DNA of 64,000 bases from Maricaulis sp036231565. Lineage in GTDB: Bacteria; Pseudomonadota; Alphaproteobacteria; Caulobacterales; Maricaulaceae. Below the pieces are notes generated by a model, which saw only the letters and a program-made list of their open reading frames with translations, was not told the DNA's origin and searched no databases. The stretch is taken from the NCBI GenBank assembly GCA_036231565.1, contig JAZAHA010000048.1, positions 36,919 through 100,918 of the forward strand, in the 5' to 3' direction. The position numbers and the translations under genes are program-made. Numbering within the stretch: the stretch's first letter is position 1; every line of letters starts with the position of its first letter. This document shows positions 44,022-54,883 of the stretch, piece after piece.

Positions 44022-44206
44022 GGAAATTCCCCCTGGATCGATCGGAAAATCGCGGTCCCCGGCGGGAGGGTATCCGGCGGGTATGACGCGTCAATGTCAA
44101 AATGGGTGAGGGCCTGAAACAACTTGACGTGGCGCCGGGTTTCCCAATGATCGGGCGGCCGGTTCGTGAAGCCTGTCGCCGGCATCGAAGCTGAATGAGG
44201 GATAGG

Positions 44207-45412
44207 ATGCGGCTGGCAACCCTGATTGCGTGGATCTGCTTTTCAGCGGCAACGGCAGCGCAGGACGATCCCCTGCCTGAGGACGTGTCGAACGCCTATA
44301 TCGCCTATGAACGCGCTATCGAGGCCGGCGACAGCGCGGCGGCCATGGCCGCGGCCGAAACGGCCTGGCGCCAGGCCGACGCTCACGATATCGATCCCGA
44401 GCTGATCGGTGTTCTTGCCGCCAATTACGCCGAACTGGCGATGGCGCGGGGCGAGAGCGAAAGCGCGCTCAGGGCCTGGCTGGCTGCCGCTGCGATTGCC
44501 GAGCGGGTCTTCCCGGAAGGCGCGCCGCAGCGAACACATCGCTGGTACATGGCCTCGCTGAGCGCGACACTGGCCGGCGAGGGAGGCGATGCGCGGGATT
44601 ATGCGATGCGGGCTGTCCAGAATTTCGAGCGCGACCCCTCCCGCGTGCCGGCCTATCTGCGGGCGCAATCGCACTATGTCCTGGCGCGATCGAGCGTGGA
44701 AATCGGCCGCTGGGCCCGGATCGAGAACAATGCCCTGGCGGCGATCGCCGCCTTCGAGGAGGCCGGGATCGACAGCGGCCGCACACTTGCTGACAGCTAT
44801 TACCTGCTCGGGCTGGGCCGCTATTTCTGGCGTGACCCGGAAGGCAGCGCCTTGCCGTTTCACATCGCCAGCCATCTCTTCGCCGCCCTGGGCGACGCGC
44901 ATGCCGAGGAGACGATGTCGACCCTCTACTGGACCAGCCTGGTACGCTGGGATCTGGACGAGGAGACGCTGGCCGAGATCGATGACGATATTGCGGAATC
45001 GCGCTTCCCCGACGTGCTGAGCGTTTCGGATTTCCGCGATGAAGCCGATGTCGAATTCGATCCGGACGCAGCGCCGATCGATCGTGAACATCCCGATTAT
45101 CCGGACAATGCGGCCTGGGCTGACGTTCAGGGCATTATCATGGTCCGGTTCGATGTGAATGAACGCGGCCGCACAGAAAACGCCGAGGTCATTGCCGCGG
45201 CGCCTGCGGGTATTTTCAACGAGGCCGCGCTGGATGCGATATCGCGCTGGCGTTACACACCGGCCCGGCTGAACGGCGAAGCGGTCGTCCGTCCTGGTGT
45301 CCTGACACGGTTCCACTTCAACCTGTGCACGCCGGGCGAACGCGATTGCAATCGGCGTGAGCATATTCGCGATCGCCGGGCGCGTGAACGTGCTGAGCAG
45401 GAGGACGGCTGA
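44207..45412 (+). CDS. Secreted protein with TonB-type C-terminal domain
   Basis: A 401-residue protein from the ATG at 44207 (GAGGGA just upstream), with a signal peptide cut near ATAAQDD. Residues about 20-270 are helical and tetratricopeptide-like, with Ala-rich repeats (AIEAGDSAAAMAAAETAWRQ). The C-terminal region VQGIIMVRFDVNERGRTENA and ALDAISRWRYTPARLNGEAV is a TonB C-terminal domain, normally used to contact outer-membrane receptors or envelope partners. No transmembrane anchor other than the signal is seen, so it is not a standard TonB. Confidence 0.85.
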   Translation: MRLATLIAWICFSAATAAQDDPLPEDVSNAYIAYERAIEAGDSAAAMAAAETAWRQADAHDIDPELIGVLAANYAELAMARGESESALRAWLAAAAIAERVFPEGAPQRTHRWYMASLSATLAGEGGDARDYAMRAVQNFERDPSRVPAYLRAQSHYVLARSSVEIGRWARIENNALAAIAAFEEAGIDSGRTLADSYYLLGLGRYFWRDPEGSALPFHIASHLFAALGDAHAEETMSTLYWTSLVRWDLDEETLAEIDDDIAESRFPDVLSVSDFRDEADVEFDPDAAPIDREHPDYPDNAAWADVQGIIMVRFDVNERGRTENAEVIAAAPAGIFNEAALDAISRWRYTPARLNGEAVVRPGVLTRFHFNLCTPGERDCNRREHIRDRRARERAEQEDG

Positions 45413-45479
45413 GCAGGCATGCACGCTTGAACCTGTGACCGGGACGGGTATGTCTGGACAGACCTTTCCGGAGCCCTGC

Positions 45480-46373
45480 ATGAAACCGTCTCCCGTTCCC
45501 GTCCTGCGCAGCGTGTTTGCCGCCTATGCCTTCTTTCTGGTGCACTGGCGCAAGATCCTGATTGCGGCGATCCCCTACACCGCAGCCTATGCGGCGCACC
45601 TCGCCCTGATGCCGATGACGGCGGCGAGCAGCGAACCGTCGGCGCTGGACCTGGTCGTGGCACTTCTGTCGCTGGCGACCGTCGTGGCAAGCGTGGCGCT
45701 TTCGGCAGCGTCGCTGCGCCTGGCGGTGCGCGGCGAGATGCCCGGCTGGCTGGGCCTGCAGCTGGGGCGCGAGGAATTGCGCCTGTTCGCGGTCTATCTG
45801 CTGACCGGTTTTCTCGTCTTGATCGTTTTCGTGCTGGTCTTCCTGTTCTGGGGCACGCTGTTCGGTACGGTGACGATGGGCGCACTGGAGCGCGCAGGGA
45901 TCGATCCGGAAGCCTCCGGCTTCGATGTCGCCGGCGCGGCGCAATACATGGGCGCGTCGGACTGGGCGGTCGTCGTTGCGGCCGGCCTTGCCGGTCTCGC
46001 CATCGTCACCTGGCTGTCGGCACGCCTGGTGCTCGCCCTGCCGGCGACGATCGCATCAAGGCGCATCCAGGTGATGAAGGCCTGGCCGCTGAGCGATGGC
46101 AATGGCTGGCGGATCGCGGCGGCCCTGCTGCTCGCCGGCCTGCCGCTGACCCTGTGCGAAGCGGCCCTTTACGAGATCCTCAGCACCGTGCTGGGCCATC
46201 GCCTGATCGACGTGTCGGCGTCGATTCCGCCGGAGATGTCCGGTACGCCGGGGCTGGCCCGGGTGCGCGAGTACGGGCTGTGGTTCGGCCTGTTCGCCGG
46301 GCTGAACTATCCGGTGATGTCGGGCCTCTACGCCTATCTCTACCAGAAGCGCACCCGCACGCCGGCCGCTTAG
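45480..46373 (+). CDS. Polytopic membrane protein, first of three related genes
   Basis: A 297-residue protein from the ATG at 45480 (GGAG upstream), with about six hydrophobic segments. I do not recognise a named family. SAASLRLAVRGEMPGWLGLQLGREELRLF corresponds to the AWLRFL-RGE--PFRLG-DE-RL segment in the next two genes, so the three appear to be diverged paralogues. No catalytic or transport motif is visible. Confidence 0.78.
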   Translation: MKPSPVPVLRSVFAAYAFFLVHWRKILIAAIPYTAAYAAHLALMPMTAASSEPSALDLVVALLSLATVVASVALSAASLRLAVRGEMPGWLGLQLGREELRLFAVYLLTGFLVLIVFVLVFLFWGTLFGTVTMGALERAGIDPEASGFDVAGAAQYMGASDWAVVVAAGLAGLAIVTWLSARLVLALPATIASRRIQVMKAWPLSDGNGWRIAAALLLAGLPLTLCEAALYEILSTVLGHRLIDVSASIPPEMSGTPGLARVREYGLWFGLFAGLNYPVMSGLYAYLYQKRTRTPAA

Positions 46374-46486
46374 AGCCATCGTGTGATCAGCCCCGCCGGG
46401 ACACGGGCGGGCGTTTTCCCTCTGGCCTGTTCCCTGCGATCCGTCATGATGGCAACGGACAGGGAAGCGGCCAGCAGGGGGCCTTC

Positions 46487-47536
46487 ATGACCGTACGCTC
46501 ATTCGATATCGGCAATGCCATCTTCCATTTCTTCAAGCGCTTCGGCGAGAATCCCGGCGGCGCGCTGTGGATCATGGTCTGCCAGACCGTGCTGGTGGGG
46601 CTGCTGGCGGCGGCGGGCGTCGCCCTGTTCCTTCCGGTCTGGGACAATCTCTCCCAGATCGTCATTCTCGAAGACGCCGGACAGCTGAGCGACGAGGAGG
46701 CCGTGCGCCGCGTCTTCGGCATGCTGATGCCGGTCATGGGCTTCATGCCCTTTATCACGCTGGCCGGCATTGCCGTCGCGCTGATGAGCCAGGCGGCCTG
46801 GCTGCGTTTTCTCACCCGCGGCGAGGTCAAGCCGGGCCTGCCCTTCCGTCTGGGCGGTGACGAGTTCCGTCTGCTGGGCGTGAACATCCTCTACTGGGTC
46901 CTGGGCGTGGTGGTCTATTTCGGCTTCGCGACGGTCTTTGCGATATCGGTTGTCGGGGCCGGCGTAGCGGCCGGCGGCCGGGATGCGAACGTCTTCACCG
47001 GCGCCGCCGGCGGTCTGATCGTCGCGCTGGCAGTGCTTGCATTGCTGATCGCCGTGCTGGTGATCGCGGTGCGCATGGCCTGTGCCCCGGCGCTGACCGT
47101 GCACCAGTCGCGCTTCCGCTTCTTCGAGAGCTGGACGGCGACGCGCGGTGTCTTCTGGCACATGCTGGTCTCCTATATTGCGGTGGCGGTGATGGTGCTG
47201 ATCCTGTCTTCCATCATCGGCGGCTTCATCCAGCTGGCCTTTCTGGGAGCGCTTTTTCCGGTGCTGATGGAATTCATCACGCTCGAGGCGTCGGGCGCCA
47301 AGGCCGATCCGCAGCAGGTGATCGACGCAATCTCCAATGTCTTTGCCAATCCCGTCACGATCGGCATGCTCGGGTTGGGCTTTGTGCTCAGCTATCTGAT
47401 GCAGATCGTCTGGGAAGGCATGTGGCACGGCGTCGCTGCCTACAATGCCCAGCGTGTCGGCGAGGAGGGCAGTGCGGACGACCGCACCGTGCTGGACCAG
47501 GATCACCCGATGGGCGCCTCGCCCCGCGAGGGCTAG
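46487..47536 (+). CDS. Polytopic membrane protein, second of three related genes
   Basis: A 349-residue protein from the ATG at 46487; upstream frame extension overlaps the previous gene and is not supported. About six membrane segments. The signature AAWLRFLTRGEVKPGLPFRLG followed by GDEFRLLGVNILYW is closest to that of the third gene. Function unknown. The gaps between the three genes are 113 and 52 bp, so they are probably one transcript. Confidence 0.78.
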   Translation: MTVRSFDIGNAIFHFFKRFGENPGGALWIMVCQTVLVGLLAAAGVALFLPVWDNLSQIVILEDAGQLSDEEAVRRVFGMLMPVMGFMPFITLAGIAVALMSQAAWLRFLTRGEVKPGLPFRLGGDEFRLLGVNILYWVLGVVVYFGFATVFAISVVGAGVAAGGRDANVFTGAAGGLIVALAVLALLIAVLVIAVRMACAPALTVHQSRFRFFESWTATRGVFWHMLVSYIAVAVMVLILSSIIGGFIQLAFLGALFPVLMEFITLEASGAKADPQQVIDAISNVFANPVTIGMLGLGFVLSYLMQIVWEGMWHGVAAYNAQRVGEEGSADDRTVLDQDHPMGASPREG

Positions 47537-47588
47537 CGGCAAAGGGGTTGCGCTGACAGATTGTTTTCCGGATCATCTCCCGCACAGG

Positions 47589-48497
47589 ATGTCCGGAGCT
47601 GACAGCGTGACCTCGAAGGCCTTCAACCCGTTTGCCGCCGCTTTCCACGGCCCCTTGCAGATGGTGCGCCGACCCGTAGCGGCGGCCCTTCTGTTCCTGG
47701 CCAGTGCTCTGCTCGCAACGCTGCTGGCGGGCGCGGTATTCACCGTCTACGGCGCATCCGGCCTCGCAGAATCCGGCCTCCCACGGCGGATGGAAGACCT
47801 GCGTGTGGCCGATACCGCCATCGCGCTGTGCCTGCTCCTGGCTGTGTGGGCGGGCTATATCTCGATCAGCGCGGCCTGGCTGCGGTTTCTGGTTCGCGGA
47901 GAGATCCACGCCTTTCCCTTCCGGCTGGGCGCCGATGAAGGGCGGCTGACGCTGAGCCTGATTGTCCACGCGCTGATCCTGGTGATCGTCCTGATCGGTG
48001 CCGCTCTGTCGGTGTGGGCAATGATCTCTCTGGTCGAGTTCACATCGGGCATTGCGCTTCCTGACGAGGCCGCCAGTGCGGTCCTGCTGGCCGTGCTCGC
48101 CTGGGTGAGTGTCAGGCTGTGGGCCCTGCCGGCGCTCACCATCCGTGACAGGCGTGTCTGGGGGACAGACGTCTGGCCGGTAACGCGGGGCATCTTCTGG
48201 CCTGCTTTGCTGGCGCTGCTGATTGTCGCCGCCGTGACCGAGCTGGCGCCGTTCAGCAGCGTCACCAAGCGGTTCGAGCTGATCGGACCGAGCGATCTGG
48301 GCGCGGTCACTGCGCTCTGGCTGTCGCCGGATGCGGCCGGCATGCTGCGATGGGCCCTGATGATCGTCCTCGCGCTCGCCGCCAGCATCGTCTCATATGG
48401 CTATTCCGCCTACATCGCGCGTTGGGATGCGCTGCAGGTGCGCGAGCCCGTGGCTGATGACGCGCTCTTGCGTATGCGCGACGTCGCGGCATCCTGA
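47589..48497 (+). CDS. Polytopic membrane protein, third of three related genes
   Basis: A 302-residue protein from the ATG at 47589; a GTG at 47607 is an alternative. It starts FNPFAAAFHGPLQMVRRPVAA and has about six hydrophobic segments, with SAAWLRFLVRGEIHAFPFRLG then ADEGRLTLSLIVHA matching the second gene. It is a little shorter than its relatives. Function unknown. Confidence 0.76.
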   Translation: MSGADSVTSKAFNPFAAAFHGPLQMVRRPVAAALLFLASALLATLLAGAVFTVYGASGLAESGLPRRMEDLRVADTAIALCLLLAVWAGYISISAAWLRFLVRGEIHAFPFRLGADEGRLTLSLIVHALILVIVLIGAALSVWAMISLVEFTSGIALPDEAASAVLLAVLAWVSVRLWALPALTIRDRRVWGTDVWPVTRGIFWPALLALLIVAAVTELAPFSSVTKRFELIGPSDLGAVTALWLSPDAAGMLRWALMIVLALAASIVSYGYSAYIARWDALQVREPVADDALLRMRDVAAS

Positions 48498-48545
48498 CCC
48501 CGGCCGCCGCGCGCGGCCCGGCAGCAGGATGCAAGGCGAGGCGGA

Positions 48546-49178
48546 ATGACAGACACGGAACAATCCGGCTCTTCCGGCAGGACGGCCGGCGATGATGCGG
48601 ACAGTCCACAGAAGCTGGAAGCCCTGTTCAACGAACTCGCGGCCGAAGCCGACGGCTCCTCCATCACGCTGGGCGAAATCCTCGATGCCCTGGAGAAGCG
48701 CTCCTTCGGGCCGCTCCTCCTCCTGCCGACCCTGGTCTCGATCATGCCCGTCATCGGCATGCTGCCGGGCGTCACCTGGGCGATGTCCGGGCTGACCCTG
48801 CTGATCTCGCTCCACTTCCTCGCCAATTCCCGCCGGCTCTGGCTGCCGCAGCGTGTCCGGCGGTTCGAGGTCTCCGCCGACGCCTTCCGGCGCGGCGTCG
48901 ACTGGGTGCGGCCCTGGCTGCGCCGGGTCGACCAGGTGATCGAGCCGCGCTTTCACATCCTGTTCGACTGGCCCTGGACGATGGGGGTGGCCGCGCTGTG
49001 CGTGGTGATGTCGCTGGCCATGTTCGCCGCCTCGATCGTGCCGGGTGGCGTGGTCATACCCGCCCTGGGTATTGTCATCATGGCCGCCGGCCTGACCGTG
49101 CGCGACGGACTGGTCCTGATGCTGGGCGCCATCGCTTCGGCCAGCGCCCTGTGGGCGGTCTGGCTGATCGTGGGGTAG
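48546..49178 (+). CDS. ExoD-family membrane protein
   Basis: A 210-residue protein with a hydrophilic N-terminus and four hydrophobic segments in the C-terminal part. ITLGEILDALEKRSFGPLLLLPTLVSIMP and GVTWAMSGLTLLISLHFLAN are the ExoD signature, named for a Sinorhizobium exopolysaccharide gene whose biochemical role is unclear. It converges with uvrA across 17 bp. Confidence 0.88.
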   Translation: MTDTEQSGSSGRTAGDDADSPQKLEALFNELAAEADGSSITLGEILDALEKRSFGPLLLLPTLVSIMPVIGMLPGVTWAMSGLTLLISLHFLANSRRLWLPQRVRRFEVSADAFRRGVDWVRPWLRRVDQVIEPRFHILFDWPWTMGVAALCVVMSLAMFAASIVPGGVVIPALGIVIMAAGLTVRDGLVLMLGAIASASALWAVWLIVG

Positions 49179-49195
49179 GGCGGGGCGGGCTGCGC

Positions 49196-52069
<2,874 letters not shown>

Positions 52070-52113
52070 TCAGCGAAGTCCCCGGAGAAGTCAGAAGCGA
52101 AGTCAGAAGCGTT

Positions 52114-52128
52114 GAACAATTAGAGAAC
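52114..52128. promoter_or_regulatory. LexA (SOS) box upstream of uvrA
   Basis: GAAC-AATTAGA-GAAC matches the alphaproteobacterial LexA direct repeat GAAC-N7-GAAC (complement GTTC-N7-GTTC). It lies 45 bp before the uvrA start codon and implies DNA-damage induction of uvrA. Confidence 0.85.
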
Positions 52129-52238
52129 GCGTGAGGCGGCGTCCAGTTCGGCGCGGCAGCCTCCTGACAGTACGTAGGCAGGAGGGTCGGTCTGGCAAGG
52201 GGTGGATGCTTGCCTTCGGTGGCAGTCTTGCAGCCGCG

Positions 52239-52266
52239 TTGCGATCCACCGGAAGCGTGTTATATT
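52239..52266 (+). promoter_or_regulatory. Candidate promoter of a short transcript
   Basis: TTGCGA (52239-52244), 16-bp spacer and TATATT (52261-52266) predict a start near 52273, leading into the terminator at 52321-52359. Confidence 0.4.
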
Positions 52267-52272
52267 TCTGGA

Positions 52273-52359
52273 GCGGGGATGAGCCTCTCGGCCCACCCCC
52301 TGTCCTTAGACTATGAACAGGACCCGGATTCGTACTTGCCAGCCGATCCGGGTCTTTTT
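52273..52359 (+). ncRNA. Possible small RNA between uvrA and ssb
   Basis: A plausible promoter and a Rho-independent terminator enclose about 87 nt with no ribosome site or convincing ORF. It could be an sRNA or an attenuated leader of ssb. I see no match to 6S RNA (too short), SRP RNA or tmRNA. Confidence 0.35.
52321..52359 (+). terminator. Rho-independent terminator upstream of ssb
   Basis: GACCCGGAT (52321-52329) pairs perfectly with ATCCGGGTC (52346-52354), with a 16-nt loop, followed directly by TTTTT (52355-52359). It is a textbook terminator reading towards ssb but more than 300 bp before its start, so it ends some other transcript. Confidence 0.75.
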
Positions 52360-52619
52360 CATGTCCAGGGCGATGATAAGCGGAAAAAATCCCATACCAT
52401 CGTCTCCAGTTTGAAAACAAAGCCGTTGCTACGGTCAGGGTGGCTCATCCTCCCTGATGCGCCGCTGGCCCGGCGCTGCTGCTTTCGCCTTCAAAACCGT
52501 TTGCGCTCATCCGCGATGGCCGGCGTCACGATCGGCTGCGTCTGCGCTTCCGACCTCTCTGGACTCTCGCCAGCCCCTCCTTTCAAATCGGCGCGACTCG
52601 TGGGCCGCGTTGACCTGCG

Positions 52620-52634
52620 GAACATAATGTGAAC
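52620..52634. promoter_or_regulatory. LexA (SOS) box upstream of ssb
   Basis: GAAC-ATAATGT-GAAC, a perfect GAAC-N7-GAAC repeat, ends 48 bp before the ssb start codon. Together with the box at uvrA it indicates that both genes belong to the SOS regulon. Confidence 0.85.
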
Positions 52635-52682
52635 AAATAGGCTGTCCGTAAAGGGCGGCCGCGACAAGACGGAGCAAGGGCG

Positions 52683-53177
52683 ATGGCGGGAAGCGTCAAC
52701 AAGGTAATCCTGGTGGGCAATCTGGGCCGCGACCCGGAAGTGCGCCGCATGAATAACGGCGACCCGGTGGTGAACCTCTCGGTCGCCACGTCCGAACAGT
52801 GGCGTGACAAGAATTCCGGCGAGCGCCGCGAGAAGACCGAATGGCACCGTGTCGTGATCTTCAACGACCAGCTGGCCAAGGTCGCCGAGAACTATCTGAA
52901 GAAGGGCATGAAGGTTTACATCGAAGGCCAGCTTCAGACCCGCAAGTGGACCGACCAGAACGGCCAGGAAAAATACTCCACCGAAGTCGTGCTGCAGCGT
53001 TTCCGCGGCGAGCTGCAGATGCTCGACGGCAAGGGCGAGGGCGGTGGCTCCTTCCAGGGTTCGTCCAGCGGCGGCTATGATAACAGTTTCGGCTCCTCAG
53101 GCGGCGGTTCGCGCCCGATGGAAGGCCCGAAGGAAGACTTCTCCAACGCCGACCTGGACGATGAAATCCCGTTCTAG
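52683..53177 (+). CDS. ssb: Single-stranded DNA-binding protein
   Basis: A 164-residue protein. The OB fold occupies residues about 1-110, starting MAGSVNKVILVGNLGRDPEVR and including TEWHRVVIFNDQLAKVAENYL and KVYIEGQLQTRKWTDQ. A Gly/Ser-rich flexible linker leads to the acidic C-terminal tip DLDDEIPF, which recruits repair and replication proteins. It protects ssDNA in replication and recombination. Confidence 0.97.
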   Translation: MAGSVNKVILVGNLGRDPEVRRMNNGDPVVNLSVATSEQWRDKNSGERREKTEWHRVVIFNDQLAKVAENYLKKGMKVYIEGQLQTRKWTDQNGQEKYSTEVVLQRFRGELQMLDGKGEGGGSFQGSSSGGYDNSFGSSGGGSRPMEGPKEDFSNADLDDEIPF

Positions 53178-53224
53178 TCATCCGCTGGCGGGCCGTGACA
53201 GCTCGCATGCAGGCCGAGACGTCT

Positions 53225-53252
53225 CGCCCCGGTGTCATGCGGTGCCGGGGCG
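53225..53252. terminator. Stem-loop between convergent ssb and hydrolase genes
   Basis: CGCCCCGG (53225-53232) pairs with CCGGGGCG (53245-53252) across a 12-nt loop, followed by ATATGTTTT on the + strand. It probably ends the ssb transcript. Confidence 0.45.
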
Positions 53253-53273
53253 ATATGTTTTCGAGGGAGGCGG

Positions 53274-54284
53274 CTAAGGTTCGTTGTGCGCCGGAGCGGT
53301 CGCGGGAAGACCGAAATCCGGCGGTCCGTCCTCGGCGACAGGCAGGCCCAGCAGCCAGTCCAGCATCCCGGTCTCGAGGGCGGTTTGCTGATCGGCAGGC
53401 AGGCTTCTCCAGCCATGCCGCATCCCGGGGATTTCCCAGTATTCGAAGGCGTCATTGCCGGCCGATTCCAGCTCGGAGACCAGAACCCGGGCGCTTTCGA
53501 CGGGCGTCTTGTCGTGATCCTCGGCACCGTGAACGATGAGGACTGGCGTCGTGTTGTCCTGCAATAGATGGGTCAGTCTGGAGCGTAGCCGTGTCGGCCA
53601 GACCCGCCAGGAATTGGCCTCACCGGACCAGGTCTGCGTCCAGGTCGGATTGTCTTCCATCTCGGTGAATTGAGCTCTCAGATCGGCCAGGCAGGCATCG
53701 CGGCTGTCGGCGCTCTCAAACTGTCCGGGCGGGCAAATCCAGAAGTCCTCGAAATGCTCGGCCATGGTGAAGCCGCCGCCCATGGCGCCGAGGACGGCGC
53801 GTGTTACGTCCGGATAATAGGCGATCAGCTGGGTGGCGACATCTCCGCCATCCGACCAGCCCCAGACCAGCAGTTCGCCATTCCACCAGTCCGCATCGCT
53901 GCGCAGATGCTGCAACACACGCAAATGGTCGATGACGCGCTGATCGATCGTGTAATACTTCAGGAAATCCGCCGAGCACGCTGCGCCGTGGCCGGCGTCG
54001 GCTTCGACGCCAGGTTTTTCCACCATCAGCCGGGCATAGGGCAGGGGACGATCCGGCCCGGGGCGGTAGTGGTAGCGGCTGCCCGGGCGTAGCTGCCCGA
54101 CGCACCCCGATCCGTCGACCATAATGAGAAGCGGGACACGTGTGCCCTCGCCAGGGCGGTCAAGATAGTAGACGAGTTCGCGCTCATCGACCGTCGGGAT
54201 GACGATGCGCTCTTCATAGGTCCAGCCTTCATACCCGGCAGGTGCCTGGATGAGCAAAGCGAGGATCGAAACGGCAATCTGCAT
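53274..54284 (-). CDS. Exported alpha/beta hydrolase
   Basis: A 336-residue protein with an N-terminal signal peptide (MQIAVSILALLIQAPAGYEG). It has an alpha/beta hydrolase fold with the nucleophile Ser in WGWSDGGDVATQL, an Asp in IVHGAEDHDKTP and a probable catalytic His in GMRHGWRSL. The specific reaction is unknown; esterase or peptidase activity is most likely. It is divergent from the BlaI-type operon and stands alone. Confidence 0.85.
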   Translation of the reverse strand: MQIAVSILALLIQAPAGYEGWTYEERIVIPTVDERELVYYLDRPGEGTRVPLLIMVDGSGCVGQLRPGSRYHYRPGPDRPLPYARLMVEKPGVEADAGHGAACSADFLKYYTIDQRVIDHLRVLQHLRSDADWWNGELLVWGWSDGGDVATQLIAYYPDVTRAVLGAMGGGFTMAEHFEDFWICPPGQFESADSRDACLADLRAQFTEMEDNPTWTQTWSGEANSWRVWPTRLRSRLTHLLQDNTTPVLIVHGAEDHDKTPVESARVLVSELESAGNDAFEYWEIPGMRHGWRSLPADQQTALETGMLDWLLGLPVAEDGPPDFGLPATAPAHNEP

Positions 54285-54419
54285 GGCGGTTCCCGGATTA
54301 TGACGGGGTTGAACACAACAGGCAGTGTAAATCTGGCCTATTGTTCACCAATTTAATTCCGTTCCGCAAACAGGTGCGGGACGCGCCCAGCGCCAATCCC
54401 GCTTCCGTTTGCAGTCCAT

Positions 54420-54476
54420 AACTAATTTTTTAGTTGAACGTACCGCCGGCCGGGATAGGTTGGCTCTATCAACTAA
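54420..54476. promoter_or_regulatory. Candidate BlaI-type operator and promoter
   Basis: A perfect dyad AACTAA-TTTT-TTAGTT (54420-54435) is followed by TTGAAC (54434-54439), a 16-bp spacer and TAGGTT as a possible promoter. TTAGTTGA (54430-54437) is repeated inverted as TCAACTAA (54469-54476) near the predicted start. Two such sites flanking the promoter suit repression by the BlaI-like protein encoded just downstream. Confidence 0.6.
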
Positions 54477-54487
54477 GGAATTCGTAG

Positions 54488-54883
54488 ATGGCTCGTCCTG
54501 CCTCTCCCCAGCTTACCGATGCCGAGCAGCGCATCATGGCGGTCCTGTGGGATCGCGATGAAGCCAGCGTGCGCGAGATCACCGATGTGCTCGCACCCGA
54601 TCACGGCCTGGCCTACACCACGGTCCTGACGACGGTGCGCATCATGGCCGACAAGGGCTATGTCGGTTTCCGCAAGGATGGCCGCGCCCACATTTATCAT
54701 GCGCTGCTGTCGCGCGAGGGCGCCCGGGCCTCGGCGCTGGGATCGCTGGTGAAATCCCTGTTCGGCGGATCGGCGCAGAGCCTGGCACAGCACCTGGTGA
54801 AGGACGACCAGCTGACGCTGGAAGACATCGAGGCACTGCGCGCCGAAATGCTGCGCAAGAGCGGCGGGGAGGGCGAGCCATGA
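54488..54883 (+). CDS. BlaI/MecI/CopY-family repressor
   Basis: A 131-residue winged-helix repressor: PQLTDAEQRIMAVLWDRDEA, SVREITDVLAPDHGLAYTTVLT, then RIMADKGYVGFRKDGRAHIY. The C-terminal half forms the dimer region and holds the usual cleavage zone. In beta-lactam sensing systems BlaI is cut after activation of a BlaR1-type M56 protease; such a protease is encoded by the next gene, overlapping by 4 bp. The ribosome site AAGGAAT overlaps the second operator half. Confidence 0.93.
   Translation: MARPASPQLTDAEQRIMAVLWDRDEASVREITDVLAPDHGLAYTTVLTTVRIMADKGYVGFRKDGRAHIYHALLSREGARASALGSLVKSLFGGSAQSLAQHLVKDDQLTLEDIEALRAEMLRKSGGEGEP

Larger units (their letters stand above)
52070..52682. other. Divergent gap between uvrA and ssb
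   Basis: No protein gene is convincing here. The gap contains a tandem 12-bp repeat GAAGTCAGAAGC (52087-52110), a LexA-type box near each flanking gene, and a promoter plus a clear terminator for a possible short RNA at 52273-52359. The stretch 52360-52615 shows nothing I can identify. Confidence 0.6.

Noticed and set aside
52210..52632. 140-codon frame upstream of ssb
   Set aside because: It reads through a clear terminator and a LexA box, and has no recognisable sequence.
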